A stretch of DNA of 64,000 nucleotides from Taudactylus pleione (taxonomy: Eukaryota; Chordata; Amphibia; Anura; Myobatrachidae): positions 413,501-477,500 of the forward strand of contig JAUIMM010001427.1 of the NCBI GenBank assembly GCA_031769625.1, read 5' to 3'. The stretch's first letter is position 1. Each line of letters starts with the position of its first letter. The position numbers and the translations under genes were made by a program. Below the pieces are notes generated by a model. The model was not told the DNA's origin, searched no databases, and was given only the letters and a program-made list of their open reading frames with translations. Positions 22,101 through 34,200 of this stretch are shown piece by piece.

Positions 22101-25100
22101 GTCTGCCCATGCCACAGGTAACTTTCTATCTAAGCAAGGAACAGGTCTGCCCATGCCACAGGTGACTTTCTATCTAAGCAAGGAACAGGTCTGCCCATGC
22201 CACAGGTGACTTTCTATCTAAGCAAGGAACAGGTCTGCCCATGCCACAGGTGACTTTCTATCTAAGCAAGGAACAGGTCTGCCCATGCCACAGGTGACTT
22301 TCTATCTAAGCAAGGAACAGGTCTGCCCATGCCACAGGTAACTTTCTATCTAAGCAAGGAACAGGTCTGCCCATGCCACAGGTAACTTTCTATCTAAGCA
22401 AGGAACAGGTCTGCCCATGCCACAGGTAACTTTCTATCTAAGCAAGGAACAGGTCTGCCCATGCCACAGGTAACTTTCTATCTAAGCAAGGAACAGGTCT
22501 GCCCATGCCACAGGTGACTTTCTATCTAAGCAAGGAACAGGTCTGCCCATGCCACAGTTGACTTTCTATCTATGCAAGGAACAGGTCTGCCCATGCCACA
22601 GGTAACTTTCTATCTAAGCAAGGAACAGGTCTGCCCATGCCACAGGTGACTTTCTATCTAAGCAAGGAACAGGTCTGCCCATGCCACAGGTAACTTTCTA
22701 TCTAAGCAAGGAACAGGTCTGCCCATGCCACAGGTAACTTTCTATCTAAGCAAGGAACAGGTCTGCCCATGCCACAGGTAACTTTCTATCTAAGCAAGGA
22801 ACAGGTCTGCCCATGCCACAGGTAACTTTCTATGTAAGCAAGGAACAGGTCTGCCCATGCCACAGGTGACTTTCTATCTAAGCAAGGAACAGGTCTGCCC
22901 ATGCCACAGGTGACTTTCTATCTAAGCAAGGAACAGGTCTGCCCATGCCACAGGTGACTTTCTATCTAAGCAAGGAACAGGTCTGCCCATGCCACAGGTA
23001 ACTTTCTATCTAAGGAAGGAACAGGTCTGCCCATGCCACAGGTGACTTTCTATCTAAGCAAGGAACAGGTCTGCCCATGCCACAGGTAACTTTCTATCTA
23101 AGCAAGGAACAGGTCTGCCCATGCCACAGGTGACTTTCTATCTAAGCAAGGAACAGGTCTGCCCATGCCACAGTTGACTTTCTATCTATGCAAGGAACAG
23201 GTCTGCCCATGCCACAGGTAACTTTCTATCTAAGCAAGGAACAGGTCTGCCCATGCCACAGGTAACTTTCTATCTAAGCAAGGAACAGGTCTGCCCATGC
23301 CACAGGTAACTTTCTATGTAAGCAAGGAACAGGTCTGCCCATGCCACAGGTGACTTTCTATCTAAGCAAGGAACAGGTCTGCCCATGCCACAGGTGACTT
23401 TCTATCTAAGCAAGGAACAGGTCTGCCCATGCCACAGGTAACTTTCTATCTAAGCAAGGAACAGGTCTGCCCATGCCACAGGTAACTTTCTATCTAAGCA
23501 AGGAACAGGTCTGCCCATGCCACAGGTAACTTTCTATCTAAGCAAGGAACAGGTCTGCCCATGCCACAGGTAACTTTCTATCTAAGCAAGGAACAGGTCT
23601 GCCCATGCCACAGGTGACTTTCTATCTAAGCAAGGAACAGGTCTGCCCATGCCACAGTTGACTTTCTATCTATGCAAGGAACAGGTCTGCCCATGCCACA
23701 GGTAACTTTCTATCTAAGCAAGGAACAGGTCTGCCCATGCCACAGGTGACTTTCTATCTAAGCAAGGAACAGGTCTGCCCATGCCACAGGTAACTTTCTA
23801 TCTAAGCAAGGAACAGGTCTGCCCATGCCACAGGTAACTTTCTATCTAAGCAAGGAACAGGTCTGCCCATGCCACAGGTAACTTTCTATGTAAGCAAGGA
23901 ACAGGTCTGCCCATGCCACAGGTAACTTTCTATGTAAGCAAGGAACAGGTCTGCCCATGCCACAGGTGACTTTCTATCTAAGCAAGGAACAGGTCTGCCC
24001 ATGCCACAGGTGACTTTCTATCTAAGCAAGGAACAGGTCTGCCCATGCCACAGGTAACTTTCTATCTAAGCAAGGAACAGGTCTGCCCATGCCACAGGTG
24101 ACTTTCTATCTAAGCAAGGAACAGGTCTGCCCATGCCACAGGTGACTTTCTATCTAAGCAAGGAACAGGTCTGCCCATGCCACAGGTAACTTCCTATCTA
24201 AGCAAGGAACAGGTCTGCCCATGCCACAGGTAACTTTCTATCTAAGCAAGGAACAGGTCTGCCCATGCCACAGGTGACTTTCTATCTAAGCAAGGAACAG
24301 GTCTGCCCATGCCACAGGTGACTTTCTATCTAAGCAAGGAACAGGTCTGCCCATGCCACAGGTGACTTTCTATCTAAGCAAGGAACAGGTCTGCCCATGC
24401 CACAGGTGACTTTCTATCTAAGCAAGGAACAGGTCTGCCCATGCCACAGGTGACTTTCTATCTAAGCAAGGAACAGGTCTGCCCATGCCACAGGTGACTT
24501 TCTATCTAAGCAAGGAACAGGTCTGCCCATGCCACAGGTGACTTTCTATCTAAGCAAGGAACAGGTCTGCCCATGCCACAGGTAACTTTCTATCTAAGCA
24601 AGGAACAGGTCTGCCCATGCCACAGGTAACTTTCTATCTAAGCAAGGAACAGGTCTGCCCATGCCACAGGTAACTTTCTATCTAAGCAAGGAACAGGTCT
24701 GCCCATGCCACAGGTAACTTTCTATCTAAGCAAGGAACAGGTCTGCCCATGCCACAGGTGACTTTCTATCTAAGCAAGGAACAGGTCTGCCCATGCCACA
24801 GTTGACTTTCTATCTATGCAAGGAACAGGTCTGCCCATGCCACAGGTAACTTTCTATCTAAGCAAGGAACAGGTCTGCCCATGCCACAGGTGACTTTCTA
24901 TCTAAGCAAGGAACAGGTCTGCCCATGCCACAGGTAACTTTCTATCTAAGCAAGGAACAGGTCTGCCCATGCCACAGGTAACTTTCTATCTAAGCAAGGA
25001 ACAGGTCTGCCCATGCCACAGGTAACTTTCTATCTAAGCAAGGAACAGGTCTGCCCATGCCACAGGTAACTTTCTATGTAAGCAAGGAACAGGTCTGCCC

Positions 25101-27197
25101 ATGCCACAGGTGACTTTCTATCTAAGCAAGGAACAGGTCTGCCCATGCCACAGGTGACTTTCTATCTAAGCAAGGAACAGGTCTGCCCATGCCACAGGTA
25201 ACTTTCTATCTAAGCAAGGAACAGGTCTGCCCATGCCACAGGTAACTTTCTATCTAAGCAAGGAACAGGTCTGCCCATGCCACAGGTGACTTTCTATCTA
25301 AGCAAGGAACAGGTCTGCCCATGCCACAGGTGACTTTCTATCTAAGCAAGGAACAGGTCTGCCCATGCCACAGGTAACTTCCTATCTAAGCAAGGAACAG
25401 GTCTGCCCATGCCACAGGTAACTTTCTATCTAAGCAAGGAACAGGTCTGCCCATGCCACAGGTGACTTTCTATCTAAGCAAGGAACAGGTCTGCCCATGC
25501 CACAGGTGACTTTCTATCTAAGCAAGGAACAGGTCTGCCCATGCCACAGGTGACTTTCTATCTAAGCAAGGAACAGGTCTGCCCATAACACAGGTGACTA
25601 TCTATCTAAGCAAGGAACAGGTCTGCCCATGCCACAGGTGACTTTCTATCTAAGCAAGGAACAGGTCTGCCCATGCCACAGGTGACTTTCTATCTAAGCA
25701 AGGAACAGGTCTGCCCATGCCACAGGTGACTTTCTATCTAAGCAAGGAACAGGTCTGCCCATGCCACAGGTAACTTTCTATCTATGCAAGGAACAGGTCT
25801 GCCCATGCCACAGGTAACTTTCTATCTAAGCAAGGAACAGGTCTGCCCATGCCACAGGTAACTTTCTATCTAAGCAAGGAACAGGTCTGCCCATGCCACA
25901 GGTAACTTTCTATGTACGCAAGGAACAGGTCTGCCCATGCCACAGGTAACTTTCTATGTACGCAAGGAACAGGTCTGCCCATGCCACAGGTGACTTTCTA
26001 TGTAAGCAAGGAACAGGTCTGCCCATGCCACAGGTGACTTTCTATCTAAGCAAGGAACAGGTCTGCCCATGCCACAGGTGACTTTCTATCTAAGCAAGGA
26101 ACAGGTCTGCCCATGCCACAGGTGACTTTCTATCTAAGCAAGGAACAGGTCTGCCCATGCCACAGGTAACTTTCTACCTAAGCAAGGAACAGGTCTGCCC
26201 ATGCCACAGGTGACTTTCTATCTAAGCAAGGAACAGGTCTGCCCATGCCACAGGTGACTTTCTATCTAAGCAAGGAACAGGTCTGCCCATGCCACAGGTG
26301 ACTTTCTATCTAAGCAAGGAACAGGTCTGCCCATGCCACAGGTGACTTTCTATCTAAGCAAGGAACAGGTCTGCCCATGCCACAGGTGACTTTCTATCTA
26401 AGCAAGGAACAGGTCTGCCCATGCCACAGGTGACTTTGTATCTAAGCAAGGAACAGGTCTGCCCATGCCACAGGTAACTTTCTATCTAAGCAAGGAACAG
26501 GTCTGCCCATGCCACAGGTAACTTTGAATCTAAGCAAGGAACAGGTCTGCCCATGCCACAGGTAACTTTGTATCTAAGCAAGGAACAGGTCTGCCCATGC
26601 CACAGGTAACTTTGTATCTAAGCAAGGAACAGGTTTGCCCATGCCACAGGTAACTTTCTATCTAAGCAAGGAACAAGTCTGCCCATGCCACAGGTAACTT
26701 TGAATGTAAGCAAGGAACAGGTCTGCCCATGCCACAGGTAACTTTCTATCTATGCAAGGAACAGGTCTGCCCATGCCACAGGTGACTTTGTATCTAAGCA
26801 AGGAACAGGTCTGCCCATGCCACAGGTAACTTTCTATCTAAGCAAGGAACAGGTCTGCCCATGCCACAGGTAACTTTGAATCTAAGCAAGGAACAGGTCT
26901 GCCCATGCCACAGGTAACTTTGTATCTAAGCAAGGAACAGGTCTGCCCATGCCACAGGTAACTTTGTATCTAAGCAAGGAACAGGTTTGCCCATGCCACA
27001 GGTAACTTTCTATCTAAGCAAGGAACAAGTCTGCCCATGCCACAGGTAACTTTGAATGTAAGCAAGGAACAGGTCTGCCCATGCCACAGGTAACTTTCTA
27101 TCTATGCAAGGAACAGGTCTGCCCATGCCACAGGTGACTTTGTATCTAAGCAAGGAACAGGTCTGCCCATGCCACAGGTAACTTTGTATCTAAGCAA
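19104..27197. repeat. 44-bp minisatellite, about 184 copies, with higher-order blocks
   Basis: The unit is AGGAACAGGTCTGCCCATGC followed by CACAGGTRACTTTCTATCTA and AGCA. Unit length is almost perfectly constant. The main polymorphisms are GTAAC/GTGAC, TATGTAAG, TTCCTATC and a marked variant CACAGTTGAC with TATGCAAGG. That variant recurs at 20267, 21455, 22071, 22555, 23171, 23655 and 24799, always at multiples of 44 bp. The right edge (26.4-27.2 kb) is the most diverged (TTTGTATC, TTTGAATC, GGTTTGCC, ACAAGTC) and holds a 352-bp (8-unit) block duplication. No long frame exists because TAA and TGA fall in the unit. Confidence 0.98.
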
Positions 27198-27352
27198 GCC
27201 TGTCCCTCATCTCCCATGTAGAAGCCCGGATGGGTCTGTCTTACATTGCACCAGCCATCGGTGCCAGGAGTCATCATGCCCGCTGTCGATGTAGAGGTGA
27301 AGCAGATAAAAAGCAAGACAGTTGTCAGTGAGGGCGCCCTGATCCGTGGCAT
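27146..27352 (-). CDS. Doubtful 68-codon frame with a signal-peptide-like start
   Basis: The frame starts MPRIRAPSLTTVLLFICFTS, which has a basic start and a hydrophobic core followed by small residues, as in a secretory signal peptide. It then reads GTDGWCNVRQTHPGF and ends inside the last units of the 44-bp array. I recognise no family. The tail encoded by the repeat (ACLDTKLPVAWADL) argues against a complete gene, and no clear donor is seen at the junction. It is kept only because the start is more protein-like than other frames nearby; chance is the likelier explanation. Confidence 0.12.
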   Translation of the reverse strand: MPRIRAPSLTTVLLFICFTSTSTAGMMTPGTDGWCNVRQTHPGFYMGDEGQACLDTKLPVAWADLFLA

Positions 27353-27561
27353 CAGATTGGCTCACCATGGCACCTGTCCCGGTAGCGCAATCTGATCACT
27401 TAGCATTGACACTTTTTTGAAGGTTACCTGCAGCTCCACCAGCACAGTCCTCGTGGGCACAGAGCATGGAGGGCCCCTGGCAGGGATTGTAATGTATATT
27501 CCTCAGCGGGAAGCAGCTGGCAGGATAGTGCAAATAGAAGGATCAGTTATGGGACTAAATA
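27353..27561. other. Short intron spacer
   Basis: About 200 bp between the doubtful frame and the next MITE. Nothing is recognised. Confidence 0.5.
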
Positions 27562-28042
27562 GGTGGGCCTCATTCAGCTGGGATCGCATTTGCTAATATG
27601 CATGCAATTGGCTGATCGTTGCGTTCTGTGCGTGCATCGCAGTGCGCAAACTAGCTATTGCGATCGTGACTGCAATCGCAGAGGCTACGCAGACTCCTCG
27701 CAGACTGACAGGAAGCACAGTTTGTGGGGGTGGTGATGGGGGGGATGGCCGGGGAAACGCTGGCGTGCCAGTGCATTCGCACGCCATAAATTATCCAGTT
27801 ATGCCATACGCAGTTAGCAATTTCTGAGTAAGGTCAGGGCTTGTACAAGCGTGCGTGAGGCTGCGATGGTACTCGATTGTACCGATGGTTTCGCTATTCT
27901 GCTAAGTATTACAGATGTGTGTAAGGTAAAGTGGGCGTCCTTATGTTGTGCTGAGTTTGTATTGCGATCCCAATGGATTAGCAGACTATCGCGGATGAAC
28001 TGCGTGCGTACGCAATATTGTGATCCTTGATTAATCAGGCCT
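27562..28042. mobile_element. MITE with TGGGCCTCATTCAGC-type ends
   Basis: The left end TGGGCCTCATTCAGCTGGGA followed by TCGCA is mirrored imperfectly at the right by TGTGATCCTTGATTAATCAG and GCCTA. Internal sequence is rich in GCGATCG, TGCGTACGC and related palindromes, typical of frog MITEs. The right end runs straight into the first unit of the 48-bp array. Confidence 0.6.
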
Positions 28043-30585
28043 AGTGTTACAGGAGAGGCTATGTACAGTGTATTCGTATAATACAGACTCAGCGTTACAG
28101 GAGAGGCTATGTACAGTGTATACGTATAATACAGACTCAGTGTTACAGGAGAGGCCATGTACAGTGTATACGTATAATACAGACTCAGTGTTACAGGAGA
28201 GGCTATGTACAGTGTATACGTATAATACAGACTCAGTGTTACAGGAGAGGCTATGTACAGTGTATTCGTATAATACAGACTCAGCGTTACAGGAGAGGCT
28301 ATGTACAGTGTATACATATAATACAGACTCAGTGTTACAGGAGAGGCTATGTACAGTGTATACGTATAATACAGACTCAGTGTTACAGGAGAGGCTATGT
28401 ACAGTGTATACGTATAATACAGACTCAGCGTTACAGGAGAGGCTATGTACAGTGTATTCGTATAATACAGACTCAGCGTTACAGGAGAGGCTATGTACAG
28501 TGTATACGTATAATACAGACTCAGTGTTACAGGAGAGGCTATGTACAGTGTATACGTATAATACAGACTCAGCGTTACAGGAGAGGCTATGTACAGTGTA
28601 TACGTATAATACAGACTCAGTGTTACAGGAGAGGCTATGTACAGTGTATACGTATAATACAGACTCAGTGTTACAGAGAGGCTATGTACAGTGTATACGT
28701 ATAATACAGACTCAGTGTTACAGGAGAGGCTATGTACAGTGTATACGTATAATACAGACTCAGTGTTACAGGAGAGGCTATGTACAGTGTATACGTATAA
28801 TACAGACTCAGTGTTACAGGAGAGGCTATGTACAGTGTATACGTATTATACAGACTCAGTGTTACAGGAGAGGCTATGTACAGTGTATACATATAATACA
28901 GACTCAGTGTTACAGAGAGGCTATGTACAGTGTATACATATAATACAGACTCAGTGTTACAGGAGAGGCTATGTACAGTGTATACATATAATACAGACTC
29001 AGTGTTACAGGAGAGGCTATGTACAGTGTATACGTATAATACAGACTCAGTGTTACAGGAGAGGCCATGTACAGTGTATACGTATAATACAGACTCAGTG
29101 TTACAGGAGAGGCCATGTACAGTGTATACGTATAATACAGACTCAGTGTTACAGGAGAGGCTATGTACAGTGTATACATATAATACAGACTCAGTGTTAC
29201 AGGAGAGGCTATGTACAGTGTATACATATAATACAGACTCAGTGTTACAGGAGAGGCTATGTACAGTGTATACGTATAATACAGACTCAGTGTTACAGGA
29301 GAGGCCATGTACAGTGTATACGTATAATACAGACTCAGTGTTACAGGAGAGGCTATGTACAGTGTATACGTATAATACAGACTCAGTGTTACAGGAGAGG
29401 CTATGTACAGTGTATACGTATAATACAGACTCAGTGTTACAGGAGAGGCTATGTACAGTGTATACGTATAATACAGACTCAGTGTTACAGGAGAGGCTAT
29501 GTACAGTGTATACGTATAATACAGACTCAGTGTTACAGGAGAGGCTATGTACAGTGTATACGTATAATACAGACTCAGTGTTACAGAGAGGCTATGTACA
29601 GTGTATACGTATAATACAGACTCAGTGTTACAGAGAGGCTATGTACAGTGTATACATATAATACAGACTCAGTGTTACAGGAGAGGCCATGTACAGTGTA
29701 TACGTATAATACAGACTCAGTGTTACAGGAGAGGCTCTGTACAGTGTATACATATAATACAGACTCAGTGTTACAGGAGAGGCTCTGTACAGTGTATACA
29801 TATAATACAGACTCAGTGTTACAGGAGAGGCTATGTACAGTGTATACATATAATACAGACTCAGTGTTACAGGAGAGGCTATGTACAGTGTATACATATA
29901 ATACAGACTCAGTGTTACAGAGAGGCTATGTACAGTGTATACATATAATACAGACTCAGTGTTACAGGAGAGGCTATGTACAGTGTATACATATAATACA
30001 GACTCAGTGTTACAGGAGAGGCTATGTACAGTGTATATGTATAATACAGACTCAGTGTTACAGGAGAGGCTATGTACAGTGTATACGTATAATACAGACT
30101 CAGTGTTACAGGAGAGGCTATGTACAGTGTATACATATAATACAGACTCAGTGTTACAGGAGAGGCTATGTACAGTGTATACGTATAATACAGACTCAGT
30201 GTTACAGGAGAGGCTATGTACAGTGTATACATATAATACAGACTCAGTGTTACAGGAGAGGCCATGTACAGTGTATACGTATAATACAGACTCAGTGTTA
30301 CAGGAGAGGCTATGTACAGTGTATACATATAATACAGACTCAGTGTTACAGGAGAGGCTATGTACAGTGTATACATATAATACAGACTCAGTGTTACAGG
30401 AGAGGCCATGTACAGTGTATACGTATAATACAGACTCAGTGTTACAGAGAGGCTATGTACAGTGTATACGTATAATACAGACTCAGTGTTACAGGAGAGG
30501 CTATGTACAGTGTATACATATAATACAGACTCAGTGTTACAGGAGAGGCTATGTACAGTGTATACATATAATACAGACTCAGTGT
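28043..30585. repeat. 48-bp minisatellite, about 53 copies
   Basis: The unit is GTTACAGGAGAGGCTATGTA followed by CAGTGTATACGTATAATACA and GACTCAGT, 48 bp, with a 47-bp variant where CAGGAGAGG becomes CAGAGAGG. Polymorphisms are GCTATG/GCCATG/GCTCTG and TACGTA/TACATA/TTCGTA. The unit contains the perfect palindrome TATACGTATA. A 48-bp unit without stops keeps a frame open for 16-residue blocks (LQERLCTVYTYNTDSV) until a 47-bp unit shifts it, which explains the 200-300-codon frames. Confidence 0.97.
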
Positions 30586-30715
30586 TTTTGACTAGTAAAA
30601 TAATAGGCTGCAAATAATTAGCAGAAAATGCAAAACTTAATTCTGGAACTATGGTCTGCGGAGAGCGACAGATATATGGAGCGTAAGAACTGAACATATT
30701 AAGTGCTTTCAGTAT

Positions 30716-31040
30716 TTACTTATGTATTAACAGTTATTTATATAGTGCGCACATATTCCGCAGCGCTTTACCATTCACATCTGTCCCTGCCCCAGTGGAG
30801 CTTACACTCTATATTCCCTATCTCACACACATACACACGAGGGTCAATTTTGCTGGGAGCCAATTAACCTAACAGTATAATTTTGGAGTGTGGGAGGAAA
30901 CCGGAGTACGCGAAGGAAACCCACGCAAGCACAGGGAGAACATACAAACTCTGCACAGTTAGGGCTGTAGTGGGAATGAAACCCATGACCTCAGTGCTGT
31001 GAGGCAGTAACGCTAACCATTACACCATCTGTGCTGCCTA
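30716..31040 (-). mobile_element. tRNA-derived SINE, minus orientation
   Basis: On the minus strand it starts GGCAGCACAGATGGTGTAAT and carries GGTCATGGGTTTCATTCCCA (B-box-like). It then has GTTTGTATGTTCTCCCTGTG, CTCCCACACTCCAAAATTAT and an AAATAACTG tail. It is the most complete of the three copies in the window and is 5' (in gene sense) of nothing coding. Confidence 0.85.
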
Positions 31041-31265
31041 GTATACTAAGTATTTAGGGCAGATTTTCATATCAATATAATGAGACCAGGGAAGAACAAT
31101 TATGGAATTAGAGGTGACCCTGCAGGAAGTATCCCCAACCTGCACGCTGGTCCCGTAGTCCCGTGTTATACAATATGGTGCGCTCCTCCCCCGAGTACCA
31201 GTGCCAGCTGCAATTTGGGTGTTGTCGATGATGTGCTGGAATCTCTCATTGGGTGATGAAATGCA
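31041..31265. other. Short intron spacer before the CA-rich array
   Basis: About 225 bp of single-copy-looking sequence between the SINE and the CA-rich array. No feature is recognised. Confidence 0.5.
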
Positions 31266-34200
31266 AACACACAGCAATACCATCCTGTACACACAGCACA
31301 GCAATACCATCCTGCACACACAGCACAGCAGCACCATCCTGCACACACACACACAGCAATACCATCCTGTACACACAGCACAGCAATACCATCCTGCACA
31401 CACAGCACATAGCACAGCAGCACCATCCAGCACACACACACAGCAATACCATCCAGCACACACACAGCACAGCAGCACCATCCTGCACACACACAGCACA
31501 GCACCATCCTGCACACACAGCACAGCAGCACCATCCTGCACACACAGCACAGCAGCACCATCCTGCACACACAGCACAGCACCATCCTGCACACACAGCA
31601 CAGCACCATCCTGCACACACACACAGCAATACCATCCTGTACACACAGCGCAGCAGCACCATCCTGCACACACAGCACAGCACCATCCTGCACACACACA
31701 CACAGCACCATCCTGCACACACAGCACAGCAATACCATCCAGCACACACACACACAGCACACAGCACAGCAGCTCCATCCTGCACACACACACACACAGC
31801 ACAGCAGCTCCATCCTGCACACACAGCACAGCACCATCCTGCACACACAGCACAGCAATACCATCCAGCACACACACACACACAGCAATACCATCCTGTA
31901 CACACAGCACAGCAGCACCATCCTGCACACACACAGCACAGCAGCACCATCCTGCACACACAGCACAGCAGCACCATCCTGCACACACACAGCACAGCAG
32001 CTCCATCCTGCACACACACACACACAGCACAGCAGCTCCATCCTGCACACACAGCACAGCACCATCCTGCACACACAGCACAGCACCATCCTGCACACAC
32101 AGCACAGCAGCACCATCCTGCACACAGAGCACAGCAGCTCCATCCTGCACACAGAGCACAGCAGCTCCATCCTGCACACACACAGCACATAGCACAGCAC
32201 CATCCTGCACACACAGCACAGCAGCACCATCCTGCACACACACATAGCACAGCAGCACCATCCTGCACACACACATAGCACAGCACCATCCTGCACACAC
32301 ACAGCACAGCAGCTCCATCCTGCACACACACAGCACATAGCACAGCTGCACCATCCTGCACACACACACACACACACACAGCACCATCCTGCACACACAC
32401 ATAGCACAGCAGCACCATCCTGCACACACACAGCACAGCAGCTCCATCCTGCACACACACACAGCACAGCACCATCCTGCACACACAGCACAGCAGCACC
32501 ATCCTGCGCACACACAGCACATAGCACAGCAGCTCCATCCTGTACACACAGCACAGCAGCTCCATCCTGTACACACAGCACATAGCACAGCAGCTCCATC
32601 CTGCACACACACACACACACAGCAGCACCATCCTGTACACACATAGCACAGCAGCTCCATCCTGCATACACAGCACAGCAGCACCATCCTGCACACACAC
32701 ACAGCACAGCACCATCCTGCACACACACACAGCACAGCACCATCCTGCACACACACACAGCACAGCAGCACCATCCTGCACACACACAGCACCACCATCC
32801 TGCACACACAGCACAGCAGCACCATCCTGCACACACAGCACAGCAGCACCATCCTGCACACACAGCACAGCAGCTCCATCCTGCACACACACACACAGCA
32901 ATACCATCCTGCACACACAGCACAGCAGCTCCATCCTTTACACACAGCACAGCAGCTCCATCCTGTACACATAGCACAGCAGCTCCATCCTGCACACACA
33001 CACACACACAGCAGCACCATCCTGCACACACAGCACAGCACAGCAGCACCATCCTGCACACACACACAGCACAGCACCATCCTGCACACACACACAGCAG
33101 CACCATCCTGCACACACACACAGCACAGCAGCACCATCCTGCACACACACAGCACAGCAGCACCATCCTGCACACACACACAGCACAGCACCATCCTGCA
33201 CACACACACAGCACAGCAGCACCATCCTGCACACACACACAGCACAGCAGCACCATCCTGCACACACACAGCACAGCAGCACCATCCTGCACACACAGCA
33301 CAGCACCATCCTGCACACACACACACAGCACCATCCTGCACCCACACAGCACAGCAGCACCATCCTGCACACACAGCACAGCAGCACCATCCTGCACACA
33401 CAGCACAGCAGCACCATCCTGCACACACAGCACAGCAGCTCCATCCTGCACACACAGCACAGCAGCTCCACCCTGCAAACACACACACAGCACCATCCTG
33501 CACACACACAGCACAGCAGCACCATCCTGCACACACAGCACAGCAGCACCATCCTGCACACACAGCACAGCAGCTCCATCCTGCACACACACACAGCACA
33601 GCAGCACCATCCTGCACACACACAGCACAGCAGCACCATCCTGCACACACACACAGCACAGCAGCACCATCCTGAACACACACAGCACAGCAGCACCATC
33701 CTGCACACACAAACAGCAGCACCATCCTGCACACACACAGCACAGCAGCACCATCCTGCACACACAGCAGCACCATCCTGCACACACAGCAGCATCATCC
33801 TGCACACACAGCAGCACCATCCTGCACACACACACAGCACAGCAGCACCATCCTGCATACACACACAGCACAGCAGCACCATCCTGCATACACACAGCAC
33901 AGCAGCACCATCCTGCACACACACACAGCACAGCAGCACCATCCTGCACACAAACACAGCACAGCAGCACCATCCTGCACACACACACAGCACAGATGCA
34001 CCATCCTGCACACACACAGCACAGCAGCACCATCCTGCACACAGCAGCACAGCAGCACAATCCTGCACACAGCAGCACAGCAGCACAATCCTGCACACAC
34101 AGCACAGCACCATCCTGCACACACACAGCAGCACCATCCTGCACACAGCACAGCAGCACCATCCTGCACACACACACAGCACAGCAGCACCATCCTGCAC

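Noticed and set aside
19104..27197. CRISPR array
   Set aside because: Direct repeats follow one another without unique spacers, there are no cas genes, and the context is a vertebrate intron.
28044..30697. 200-300-codon frames with a TYNTDSVLQERLC repeat
   Set aside because: They follow the 48-bp unit and shift frame wherever a 47-bp unit occurs.
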